In this document: positions 22,029 through 30,057 of the stretch, one piece after another
Layout of the letters: each line of letters opens with the position of its first letter
Position numbering within the stretch: position 1 is the first letter of the stretch
Source: Treponema sp.
Lineage (GTDB): Bacteria; Spirochaetota; Spirochaetia; Treponematales; Treponemataceae
Length of the DNA stretch: 43,607 nt
Reading direction: 5' to 3'
NCBI GenBank assembly: GCA_024690865.1
Contig: JAILON010000049.1
Span: 1-43,607 of the forward strand
Notes under the pieces: model-generated
What the model saw: only the letters and a program-made list of their open reading frames with translations
Database searches by the model: none
What the model was told of the DNA's origin: nothing
Position numbers and translations under genes: made by a program

Positions 22029-22098
22029 CCACAAAACGCCGAAAAATTTCTCCACAAAACGCCGAAAAATTTCTCGACAAAACGCCGAAAAACGTTCT
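22029..22098 (+). repeat. Three-copy 23-bp tandem repeat
   Basis: Units of CCACAAAACGCCGAAAAAT plus TTCT start at 22029 and 22052 and are identical. The third (22075-22098) is modified, with CGACA replacing CCACA, and is one base longer. The modification makes the -35 element of the following gene. Confidence 0.88.
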
Positions 22099-22103
22099 AT
22101 ACT
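22074..22103 (+). promoter_or_regulatory. Promoter giving a predicted leaderless transcript
   Basis: TCGACA (22074-22079), an 18-bp spacer and TATACT (22098-22103) form a good sigma-70 promoter. The ATG of the next gene begins only 5 nt after the -10, so transcription would start at or next to the start codon. No Shine-Dalgarno is present. Confidence 0.65.
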
Positions 22104-22108
22104 AAGCT

Positions 22109-23383
22109 ATGGCCGAATACAGAAAGCGCATTGCCGATTCAATTTTGCAGGAAAAGCTTGAGTCAAAGGGAGCTGTCCTTATCGAGGGCCCCAAATGGTG
22201 CGGGAAGACGACGACAGCCGCACAGAAAGCGGCAAGCATTCTCCGCATGGACAATCCGACGGATCGTGAACAGAACATGCAGCTTGCGAAGCTGAACCCG
22301 CTCAGACTGCTGCGGGGCGAGGTGCCCCGGCTCATCGATGAGTGGCAGCTGGCTCCCACCTTATGGGATACCGTCAGATATGAGGTTGACCAGCGGGGAT
22401 TGATGGGACAGTTCATCCTTACCGGATCCGCCGTTCCCCCTGACACGGACGAAATAAGCCATTCCGGCACGGGCCGCTTCACCTGGCTCCTGATGCGCCC
22501 CATGACCCTGTATGAGTCGGGGGAATCGTCGGGGGAAGTCAGCCTGAAAGCGCTTTTTGACGGCAGCAGGCCAGTTGACGGGGAAAATGCACTCGACATA
22601 AACAGCCTTGCGTTTTTGGTTTGCCGTGGCGGCTGGCCGCAGGCGGTGGATCTGGGGGAAAAGGCCGCGCTCAGGCAGGCCTTTGACTATTATGATGCCG
22701 TGGTAAAGTCGGACATAAACCGGGTGGACGGGATCTCCAAAAATCCCGACAGGGTAAAAAGGATCATGCGGTCTTTTGCCCGGAACCAGGGGACGCAGGT
22801 CGCGGCTACCGTCATTGCGAACGATATTCTGGCCAACGATACTTCCGAAGTCAATGAGGACACGGTGCATTCATACCTCAATGCCCTGCGGAAGATATTC
22901 GTCGTTGAGGACATGCAGGCGTGGAACCCGAACCTGCGTTCCAAGGCCGCCATCAGGACTACCGATACCAGATATTATGTCGATCCTTCCATCGCCGTCG
23001 CAAGCCTGGCCGTCGGGCCGGAGGATCTGCTGGGGGACCTCAGGACCTTCGGCCTGCTCTTCGAGACCCTGTGCGTACGAGACCTTCGGGTCTTTGCCGA
23101 AAGCCTTGACGGAGCCGTATACCATTACCGGGACAGCAGCGGGCTGGAATGCGATGCCGTCGTCCACTTGCGGAACGGCATGTACGGCCTTGTCGAAATA
23201 AAGCTTGGCGGGGACGACTTGATTGAAGAAGGGGCGAAAAGCCTTTTAAAGCTGCGGAAGGTCCTGGACACGGAGAAGATGCGGGAACCGTCCTTCCTGA
23301 TGGTGCTCGTAGGCGTGGGAAAATACGCCTACGAGCGGGACGACGGGGTCCTTGTCGTCCCCGTCGGCTGTTTAAAGAACTGA
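22109..23383 (+). CDS. AAA ATPase with DUF4143 C-terminal domain
   Basis: The 424-residue protein starts with an AAA_14 ATPase module: Walker A GPKWCGKTTTA (about residues 27-37), Walker B-like RLIDEW and the sensor segment FILTGSA. The C-terminal half matches DUF4143, with DINRVDGI and the nuclease-like tail YHYRDSSGLECDAVV...LVEIKLGG. That tail contains the D/E-x-K arrangement of PD-(D/E)xK-type folds. These proteins are abundant in treponemes and other anaerobes; their role is unknown and a defence or mobile-element link is debated. Expression is predicted from a leaderless promoter next to tandem repeats. Confidence 0.87.
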   Translation: MAEYRKRIADSILQEKLESKGAVLIEGPKWCGKTTTAAQKAASILRMDNPTDREQNMQLAKLNPLRLLRGEVPRLIDEWQLAPTLWDTVRYEVDQRGLMGQFILTGSAVPPDTDEISHSGTGRFTWLLMRPMTLYESGESSGEVSLKALFDGSRPVDGENALDINSLAFLVCRGGWPQAVDLGEKAALRQAFDYYDAVVKSDINRVDGISKNPDRVKRIMRSFARNQGTQVAATVIANDILANDTSEVNEDTVHSYLNALRKIFVVEDMQAWNPNLRSKAAIRTTDTRYYVDPSIAVASLAVGPEDLLGDLRTFGLLFETLCVRDLRVFAESLDGAVYHYRDSSGLECDAVVHLRNGMYGLVEIKLGGDDLIEEGAKSLLKLRKVLDTEKMREPSFLMVLVGVGKYAYERDDGVLVVPVGCLKN

Positions 23384-23393
23384 ACGCCTTCCG

Positions 23394-24466
23394 TTACTGC
23401 TCCACGAAATACAGGCTCCGCTGGTACAGCGCACCGTTGCTATAGTAATAGCTCACCTCGCCTTGATTCGAGTCCGGCCATGATGTTACGAACCACCCGT
23501 TCTCGTCGCAAGTCCAGGTTCCCCACAGGCCGTTATAAACTCCGGGTTCACTCTCAAGCCTGGCATCAAAAAGCCTTCCATCGTTATAGACAGTGACAAG
23601 CCCACCCCTGTCCTCGACATAAACTCCTGCCAATCCGGAAGAGCCGTCTGTCTTTGCAAGCTTATATATGGAACAATATTTTTTTCCGCTAACCTGGTAC
23701 AGATACTGATAGCGGTTTACAGAGTTGCCGTTCTCGTTCACGAATATGGACAATATGTCCCCGTTATAGGTCACTGATGTGGCCGTATTTCCGTTATGGA
23801 CTCCGGTCCCCGTCTGTCCATCAGAGGCGAGCGTGACAGTGAACAAGGCATCGCTGCCGTCTTCGTTTTCTGCTCCGACAAAAGTTTTGCCGGCCACGGA
23901 ACTGGTGCTTATCGCTTCCAAGGGGGCGGGAGTCGCAGTGAAGTCCCCGGCACTCTTTGCAGAGTAAAGTATCTTTGTACCGCTGTTATCGCTACCGTGC
24001 AGGTAAAAGCTTGTCCCTTTGACTGTTATCCGATAGCTGCCGGACACCCCGCTGAAGCTCACGTTCCATGTGCCCTCTATCGAAGAAGCTGTGCTTCCTA
24101 CAGCCGCCAGGGCAACCGTGCCGTAAGTTCCAGTGAGGTCCGCCTTTGTTCGCTGGAAAGCGTTATGCTGCCACCAGTGGAGTTGCCATTGAGCGTAGCG
24201 GTCTGGTAATGGCCACCATCCACGTTGATGTAGTTGGCCTGAGCGTCGCGGCTCGAAAATACAACGGTTGCCACTGCGTTGCTGCCGGAACTGGAGCTGC
24301 TTGAGGAGCTTGAGGAGCCTCCGGAACTGCCGCCAGGATTATAGTTTGGCAAATCGCTACCGCTGTGGTGCCCCCACGTGCCGGGCGTGTCATGACAGGC
24401 GACAAAAGTTGCGCCAAACGCCACGGCCATAAGAAGAGCCGTCATCACACTAATTGTCCTTCTCAT
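23394..24466 (-). pseudogene. Ser-rich-linker lipoprotein, frameshifted
   Basis: Translation from 24466 gives a lipoprotein signal (MRRTISVMTALLMAV, lipobox ending VAC at residue 24), a Gly/Ser linker with a run of ten serines, and the start of a beta-rich domain. At about 24145-24160 the sense moves to another frame, which continues as TKADLTGTYGT and stays open to 23394. Joined, the product is about 355 residues. Repeated beta-strand patterns such as GTWNVSFSG and GLWGTWTCDENGW are seen. No family recognised. The shift may be a real mutation or a sequence error. AGGAG precedes the ATG. The palindromes upstream suggest control by the divergent XRE regulator. Confidence 0.7.
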
Positions 24467-24490
24467 CGTTTTTCTCCTGATATATGAATT

Positions 24491-24568
24491 TTTGACATTT
24501 GCTGAATGTCAAAAGCTCCAAAATTTTAGCATAAACTACCAGGAGTATTGACACGCACTGAATGTCAA
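24491..24568. promoter_or_regulatory. Paired operator palindromes in a divergent region
   Basis: TTGACA-N9-TGTCAA occurs twice, at 24492-24512 and 24548-24568, with identical spacing and a shared CTGAA in the centre. The first is part of a perfect 9-bp inverted repeat (24491-24499 with 24505-24513). They flank the region between the minus-strand lipoprotein and the plus-strand XRE gene and overlap -35-like hexamers. They are probably sites of the adjacent regulator. Confidence 0.72.
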
Positions 24569-24575
24569 ATCCGGT

Positions 24576-24830
24576 ATGTTCAAGAACAAGAATGGGGATT
24601 CCAACAATATCTCCGGCACAAACATTGCCCGCATCCGCAAGGGAATAAAACCGACGCTCTCCCAGCGTGCGCTCGCCGACAGCCTGCAGCTGTACGGCAT
24701 AGACGTAGACAAGAACGCCGTTCAGAGAATTGAATGTGGGAAACGCTTTGTGACGGACATAGAACTCATGGCCATAGCGCGGGTGCTGAAAGTCTCCGTC
24801 ATGGACTTGCTGGATGAGGAAGTCGAATAA
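24576..24830 (+). CDS. XRE-family HTH regulator
   Basis: The 84-residue protein is mostly one HTH domain (about residues 14-80): IARIRKGIKPTLSQRALAD, then NAVQRIECGKR as the recognition region, and VSVMDLLDEE at the end. No ribosome-binding site is evident before ATG 24576. It is divergent from the lipoprotein gene, and two identical palindromes occupy the shared upstream DNA, suggesting autoregulation and control of the lipoprotein. It ends next to the terminator of the convergent araD. Confidence 0.83.
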   Translation: MFKNKNGDSNNISGTNIARIRKGIKPTLSQRALADSLQLYGIDVDKNAVQRIECGKRFVTDIELMAIARVLKVSVMDLLDEEVE

Positions 24831-24860
24831 AAAAGCCCGGTCCAGGAACGGGCTCCGGGC
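24831..24860 (-). terminator. Intrinsic terminator of the araB-araD unit
   Basis: On the minus strand GCCCGG (24855-24860) pairs with CCGGGC (24835-24840), followed by a T-run (complement of 24829-24834). It lies 25 bp after the araD stop and touches the 3' end of the convergent XRE gene. Confidence 0.8.
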
Positions 24861-24885
24861 AGAATGTTACAGAAACTTACCTATC

Positions 24886-25605
24886 TTACTTCTTGCCCTG
24901 CCCGTAATAGGCGTTGGGCCCGTGCTTCCGCTGGTAGTGCTTGTCCACGATGTAGGCGGGGAGGGGCTTGGCGGCGGGGTCGAGCAGGAGGGTGTTCAGC
25001 GCCATCTTGCTGACTTCCTCCAGGACGGCGGCGTTGTAGACCGCCTTGTCCGCCGTGCTTCCCCAGCAGAAGGGGCCGTGGCCGCCGACGAGCACCATGT
25101 TCACCTCGGCGGGGTTCAGCTTGAGCGAGCGGAAGTGGCTCACGATGAGGTTGCCTGTCTCCCTCTCGTAGTCGTTCTTGACCGCAGCCTCCGACAGGTA
25201 GGGGGTGCAGGGGACCTCGGTCTGGATGTGGTCAGCGTGGGTCGTCCCGAAAAGGGGGACGGGCTTCACCGCCTGCGCCCAGCTGACCGCGTAGGTCGAG
25301 TGCGTGTGGATGATGCCGGTTATCGCGGCCCCGTCCTTGACGGCGAACTCCTTGTAGAGCACCACGTGGGTCGGGGTATCGGACGAGGGGTTCAGCTTGC
25401 CGTCCACGACCTTGCCTTCAAGATCCACGATGACCATGATCTCCGGGGTCAGCTCGGGATAGGGTACCCCGGACGGCTTTATGGCGAACACGCCCGCCGC
25501 CTTGTCAAAGGCGGACACGTTGCCCCAGGTGTAGAGCGCTAGGTGCTGCGCGGGTATCTGCATGTTGGCCTCGTAGGCCGCTTCACGTATCGTCTTGTAT
25601 TCCAT
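24886..25605 (-). CDS. araD: L-ribulose-5-phosphate 4-epimerase
   Basis: The 239-residue protein matches the class II aldolase/AraD family. It has the phosphate-binding GNVSAFD, KPSGVPY and SSDTPTH segments, the zinc-binding IIHTHSTYA and the later VLVGGHGPFCWG. It would convert L-ribulose-5-phosphate to D-xylulose-5-phosphate for the pentose phosphate pathway. It follows the FGGY kinase gene with a 110-bp gap and shares its terminator. The length is normal and the zinc His residues are present. Confidence 0.93.
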   Translation of the reverse strand: MEYKTIREAAYEANMQIPAQHLALYTWGNVSAFDKAAGVFAIKPSGVPYPELTPEIMVIVDLEGKVVDGKLNPSSDTPTHVVLYKEFAVKDGAAITGIIHTHSTYAVSWAQAVKPVPLFGTTHADHIQTEVPCTPYLSEAAVKNDYERETGNLIVSHFRSLKLNPAEVNMVLVGGHGPFCWGSTADKAVYNAAVLEEVSKMALNTLLLDPAAKPLPAYIVDKHYQRKHGPNAYYGQGKK

Positions 25606-25715
25606 AATTATAACTCCATGAATTTAGTGGGGCGGCCACAAATGCCCGGGCAACGCAGGTCCGGGCTCCCACAGCCGCCACAAGCTTTGTGACGGCCTTG
25701 TCCGCCCCGCTTGTT

Positions 25716-27305
25716 TTAGTCCAGGTTGTCCACGGCGGCCCGCTGTACCGGCAGGGCCTTCTTGTAGTTGGCGAAGAAGGCGTTGAAGCCGTCGATGTCC
25801 GCCTTGTCCGGCTGCACGGTCTGCACCTTCGCGGAGGCAAAGGCGTTCTTGCTGAGCCAGTCGGGCAGGCTCGTTCCCTTGCCGTTCAGCGTGAAGGCGG
25901 CGAGCAGGGCCATGCCCCAGGGGCCGCCCTCTCCCGCCGTGCTGAGCGCGCTGACCGGGGTGTGCATCGCCGCCGCCATGACGGGGAGGCCGACGCTTGC
26001 CGTCTTGAAGAAGCCGCCGTGTCCGGTCAGCCTGTCCAGCTTGACGTGCTCCTCGTCAAAGAGGATGTCCATGCCCGTGCGGAGCGCGCCGAGCGAGGTA
26101 AAGAGCTGCGCCCGGATGAAGTTGGCGAGCGTGAAATTCGCCTTCTGAGTCCTGACGAAGAGCGGGCGGCCCGACTCGAAGCCGGTCATGCTCTCGCCCG
26201 AGATGTAGTTGTAGGGGACGAGGCCGCCGCAGTCCTTGTCGCCCGTGAGCGCAAGCTCAAGCAGCGTGTCGTAGAGCGTGCCCTTGGAGAAGTCCGCCCC
26301 CAAAAGCTTTGCCGCCTCGCCGAAGAGCTTTATCCACTTGTCGTACTCGCCCGTGCAGTTGTTTGCGTGCGCCATTGCGGCGGGCTTGCCGTCCGGCGTA
26401 GACACGATGTCTATCTTGCCTGAGTATGCCTTGGACAGGGCCTTCTCAAGGACGACCATCGCGAAGACCGAGGTTCCGGCGGACACGTTGCCCGTGCGGG
26501 CGGCGACGGAGTTTGTCGCGACCATGCCCGTTCCCGCGTCTCCCTCGGGCGGGGCCATCAGCGCGCCCGCCTCCAGCTCGCCCGTCGGGTCAAGCCACTT
26601 GGCTCCCTCTGCGGTCAGGCGGCCTGCGTCCGCACCGGCGGGAAGCACCTTGGGGAACAAATCGGAAAGCTTCCAGGGGAACTTCTTGTCCGCCACGAGC
26701 TCGTCAAAGAGGCGGACGAACTGGGCGTTGAACTCGCCGGTCTTGTCGTCGATCGGGAACATGCCGGACGCGTCGCCCACGCCGAGCACCTTCTCTCCGG
26801 ACAGCATCCAGTGGGCGTATCCTGCGAGCGTCGTGAAGAAGCTCACGTCCTTGACGTGCGCCTCGCCCTTGAGGATGGCCTGGTAAAGGTGGGCGATGCT
26901 CCACCTCTCGGGAATCGGGTAGTCGAACAGCTGGGAAAGCTTGCGGCTCGCCTCGCCGGTAATCGTATTGCGCCAGGTGCGGAAGGGAACGAGGAGCGTG
27001 CCGCCCTTGTCGAACGCGAGGTAGCCGTGCATCATCGCGCTGATTCCCAGGGCGGAAAGCTTGGTCAGCTTGACGCCGAACTTGTCCTGCACGTCCTTCT
27101 TCAGATTGGCGAAGGCCGTCGTTATGCCCGTGTGGATCTCGTCGAGCGAATAGGTCCACACCCCGTCTACGAGGGAATTCTCCCAGTCAAAGGCCCCCGA
27201 CGCAACGGGCGCGCACGTGCTGTCAATGAGGACAGCCTTTATCCTCGTAGAGCCGAACTCAATCCCGACAACTGCCTTCCCGGCGGAAATCTCATCTTTC
27301 GTCAT
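25716..27305 (-). CDS. FGGY-family carbohydrate kinase (ribulokinase-like)
   Basis: The 529-residue protein is a full-length FGGY kinase. The phosphate-1 motif GIEFGSTRIKAV at residues 14-25, the middle segment RTGNVSAGTS (phosphate 2) and the ATP-binding GHGGFFKT in the C-terminal part are visible. ATG 27305 is preferred, because an AAGGGG ribosome-binding site lies between it and the earlier in-frame ATG 27323. With araD directly downstream, phosphorylation of L-ribulose (AraB role) is likely. The sequence looks more like the anaerobe-type FGGY branch than the E. coli enzyme, so another ketopentose or polyol substrate remains possible. No isomerase or transporter is adjacent. Confidence 0.85.
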   Translation of the reverse strand: MTKDEISAGKAVVGIEFGSTRIKAVLIDSTCAPVASGAFDWENSLVDGVWTYSLDEIHTGITTAFANLKKDVQDKFGVKLTKLSALGISAMMHGYLAFDKGGTLLVPFRTWRNTITGEASRKLSQLFDYPIPERWSIAHLYQAILKGEAHVKDVSFFTTLAGYAHWMLSGEKVLGVGDASGMFPIDDKTGEFNAQFVRLFDELVADKKFPWKLSDLFPKVLPAGADAGRLTAEGAKWLDPTGELEAGALMAPPEGDAGTGMVATNSVAARTGNVSAGTSVFAMVVLEKALSKAYSGKIDIVSTPDGKPAAMAHANNCTGEYDKWIKLFGEAAKLLGADFSKGTLYDTLLELALTGDKDCGGLVPYNYISGESMTGFESGRPLFVRTQKANFTLANFIRAQLFTSLGALRTGMDILFDEEHVKLDRLTGHGGFFKTASVGLPVMAAAMHTPVSALSTAGEGGPWGMALLAAFTLNGKGTSLPDWLSKNAFASAKVQTVQPDKADIDGFNAFFANYKKALPVQRAAVDNLD

Positions 27306-27383
27306 GTATAAAACCCCTTCCATAAATCACGGAGTCCCGCATCGAAAAACAGCGGAAACTGCCGTATACTTCTGTATTCTTCT

Positions 27384-27412
27384 ATTATTGAACGACTTTG
27401 ACAAAAAAGCAA
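27384..27412 (-). promoter_or_regulatory. Candidate promoter of the kinase-araD unit
   Basis: On the minus strand TTGCTT (27407-27412) and AATAAT (27384-27389) are separated by 17 bp. The start codon lies about 80 nt downstream. Confidence 0.5.
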
Positions 27413-27489
27413 GGGTTAAATCGGATTTTCACAGTTTTTATCGGTTCTGTTTGATACAAACGCACCGGGCAATGACAGAACCGCCACTG

Positions 27490-27552
27490 TATTGTAAATT
27501 TTTCGTTGCAATATTGTAAATTTTCTGTTGCAATACTGCAAAAACGTATTGC
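27490..27552. repeat. 22-bp tandem repeat with hairpin in an intergenic region
   Basis: Two 22-bp units (27490-27511 and 27512-27533) of TATTGTAAATTTT...GTTGCAA are followed by a partial third unit. GCAATAC (27530-27536) and GTATTGC (27546-27552) then form a 7-bp hairpin. The array resembles in period and build the one at 22029-22098 that forms a promoter. Confidence 0.8.
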
Positions 27553-27784
27553 CTTAACGCTACGGCCCAACGGGCGAGGCGGTTCCCGCTGTGCATCCCC
27601 CGTTTTTTGTAGAAGATGTCCGTGGCCACCTGAAAGCCGTGCCGTCGGGTAGCCAGAGGCCCACCTTCTGCCGGATCGGCCAAAAAAACCCAAAAATATA
27701 CCATTTAAAATACTCACCCTCCCAGCCGATACTCTAGAAGAACTAGGCTTTTTACGCTATAGTTAAGGAGTAAGAGGTTATCTG
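27553..27784. other. Intergenic stretch without a supported gene
   Basis: The 479-bp gap 27306-27784 holds the kinase promoter, the 22-bp array and then this segment. No gene is supported. Two overlapping minus-strand frames are open across it (27385-27717), which is notable but lacks start signals. Just before the LysM gene, TATAGT and TAAGGAG-TAAGAGG form a likely -10 and ribosome-binding region. Confidence 0.5.
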
Positions 27785-30052
27785 ATGGACAAAATAGGAA
27801 TCAAGCTCGCCGATGGCTCTTTTTACCCGATTCTTGAAGACGGAAAACCCGAAAAGAAAAACATTTCGCTGACCACCGTCAAAGACGACCAAACCACCGT
27901 GCATGTGGACCTGTTTCGTTCTCCAAGCGGCACCATGAAGGATGCCCAGTACATCGATACCCTTGAGATAGACAACCTGAACCCGCACACCAACGGGGAG
28001 CCGAGCCTCGACTTCAACATAGAGCTGGGAGAAGACGGCGAGCTTTCCGCCGCGATAGATGACCCGGAGACGGGCCTCCAGTCCATAAGGAAGGTAAACA
28101 TTTCCTCCCTGGCAGGAAACGTCACAGGAAAGAATCCTCCGCACGACTCGGACCTTTCGCTGAAGGAAGACGAGCTTGACAGCCGGCCATCCACCGAAGC
28201 CGGAGACCAGAGCGACTATGAAAAGGAGATGGAGGACATCTTCAAGGCCCCGGAAGAAGCCCCTGCCGACGAAGATAGGAAGGCCGACAGTTCATTTGAA
28301 GATATAGTCAACGACATCTCAAACATAGGCAAGGACGCCGATTCCCAGGAGGCGAGCGAAGTGATAGGACCTTCACCCAATGATGAGACTTTCTCCTTCG
28401 ACGACTTTGACGCTGAGAAGACCACGAAGAACGATGAAATCGCCGACGAGCCGATTGAAGAGATTTCGGCGGAAGAGGCCCTTCCAAAGGATGCCCAGTT
28501 CGTAGATTCCACAGGGGACGAACCGGTGGAACTGGCGGACGGCGGCGACAGCACAGATACTCTTGGAACACTTGACGCGGGAGCCGACCAGCCCGACTTC
28601 GGATTCAGCGACCTGGCGGACAGCAGCGAGAATGAAGCCGGCACTGCGGAACTGGACACGGAGGCCGCAGGTTCAGACGAAACGACCGCAAGCGCAAGCG
28701 AAACGGCTATGGATGACGACGGATTTGAAGAACTGGGAACCCTCCCCGACTGGAGCACGGGAGGACTGGACAAGGCGGAAGACGAGGGAGAAGCCTTCAA
28801 ATCCCTGCCCTCCTTCGCCAGCGACGACGGGGACGGCAAGGCGGAAGCCTCCGACGACGGCTTTGCATTCGGTTCCCTGTCCGCACTGGACAGCCCGGAT
28901 GAAGACGAAGAGAAGACCGCCGCCAACGACGACAACCTGGACCAGGAGAACTGGGAGCTGACCTCATACACGGAAGGCGATGCGGACGTCGGCAGTATAG
29001 AAGAAAGCCAGTTCGGCGACAGCCCCATAGAAGAGCCCGCACAAGAGGAGGCGGCAGAAAGCCCGACAGCACAGGAATCCGACGACGAGCTGGACAATCT
29101 GGATCTGCCGCCGATGAACCTGTTTGAAGAGCAGGCCGCCACGACGGAGGAAGCTGGAAGCAGGTCACTCGGAGAGACTTTTGCAGAACCGGAGGCCGCC
29201 AGTTCCACTTCCGACGACTTTGAGCTGCCGGACTTGGATTTTGGCGATTCCGTTACGGAAGAAGCCGACACGAGCTTCGACATACCGGACTTTGACAGCC
29301 CGTCCACATCCTATGCAGGCGGCTCCAGCAGTGCGTTCGACGACTTCGACTCAACGCTGTCAACGACATCCGACTGGCCTTCGATAGACTTTGACGACGA
29401 CGGGGACAGGGCCGCGACAAGCTCGTCGTTCACGCCAAACAACATGTTCGACAACCTCTATGACAAGGAGACGATGGAAGGAAAGTCGTCCGACGGTTAC
29501 GAGGATGAGAAGCGCAGCACCAGGGTTCCCATGCTGGTGTGTATAATCTGCGCCGTCATCTGCATACTCTGCCTCTTCTTCCTGTTCGTCATTCCCACCC
29601 GCTTCAATGTGCTGCGCAAGGGCAGTTCGCAGGAGATCGCACTGAACGAGCGGCACAGCGCGGGCAGGCCGGAAGGCAAGAGCTCCGTCGGCGGAAGCGA
29701 GGCCCCGGCCAGTACGGAGGCATCCGGCAACAGTTCGGCAGGGGAGCTCATCAAGCCCGCCTCCACAGCGAGCGTTTCGGCCCCCCTTCCCAAGGTGGAA
29801 AGCGTCCCCGCAAAGGAAAACGAGATCGTCATCGCCTCGGTACCCTCTTCCGTGGTTCCCGAAACCCCGGTCAAAAACGTAAAGAAGCTGCCCGACATAC
29901 AGTACACGGTCGTCTGGGGCGACACCCTCTGGGACATTGCGACGGCATACTACAAGAACCCGTGGAAATATACGGATCTGGCTGAATACAACCACCTGAA
30001 GAACCCGAACTTCATACAGACCGGCTCCGTCCTGCTCATTCCCGCCGAATAA
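27785..30052 (+). CDS. Acidic membrane protein with C-terminal LysM domain
   Basis: The 755-residue protein has four parts. Residues 1-110 form a beta-rich domain whose pattern (NGEPSLDFNIELGEDGELSA) recalls the substrate-binding domain of DnaK. Residues 110-575 are a very long Asp/Glu/Ser/Ala-rich, probably disordered region with recurring D-D-x-F/W and LPDLDF motifs. One membrane helix follows (about 583-604, LVCIICAVICILCLFFLFVI). The outer part ends in a LysM domain (about 705-755, YTVVWGDTLWDIATAYY) that would bind peptidoglycan. With no signal peptide, the acidic part should be cytoplasmic, linking the inside of the cell to the wall. The transglycosylase gene follows after 5 bp. The exact function is unknown. 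Confidence 0.85.
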   Translation: MDKIGIKLADGSFYPILEDGKPEKKNISLTTVKDDQTTVHVDLFRSPSGTMKDAQYIDTLEIDNLNPHTNGEPSLDFNIELGEDGELSAAIDDPETGLQSIRKVNISSLAGNVTGKNPPHDSDLSLKEDELDSRPSTEAGDQSDYEKEMEDIFKAPEEAPADEDRKADSSFEDIVNDISNIGKDADSQEASEVIGPSPNDETFSFDDFDAEKTTKNDEIADEPIEEISAEEALPKDAQFVDSTGDEPVELADGGDSTDTLGTLDAGADQPDFGFSDLADSSENEAGTAELDTEAAGSDETTASASETAMDDDGFEELGTLPDWSTGGLDKAEDEGEAFKSLPSFASDDGDGKAEASDDGFAFGSLSALDSPDEDEEKTAANDDNLDQENWELTSYTEGDADVGSIEESQFGDSPIEEPAQEEAAESPTAQESDDELDNLDLPPMNLFEEQAATTEEAGSRSLGETFAEPEAASSTSDDFELPDLDFGDSVTEEADTSFDIPDFDSPSTSYAGGSSSAFDDFDSTLSTTSDWPSIDFDDDGDRAATSSSFTPNNMFDNLYDKETMEGKSSDGYEDEKRSTRVPMLVCIICAVICILCLFFLFVIPTRFNVLRKGSSQEIALNERHSAGRPEGKSSVGGSEAPASTEASGNSSAGELIKPASTASVSAPLPKVESVPAKENEIVIASVPSSVVPETPVKNVKKLPDIQYTVVWGDTLWDIATAYYKNPWKYTDLAEYNHLKNPNFIQTGSVLLIPAE

Positions 30053-30057
30053 GCCCG

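Noticed and set aside
27385..27717. Protein-coding genes on the minus strand in the 27.4-27.7 kb gap
   Set aside because: Two overlapping frames are open but no start signal, domain or conserved pattern could be confirmed. Reported as an element to check, not as genes.
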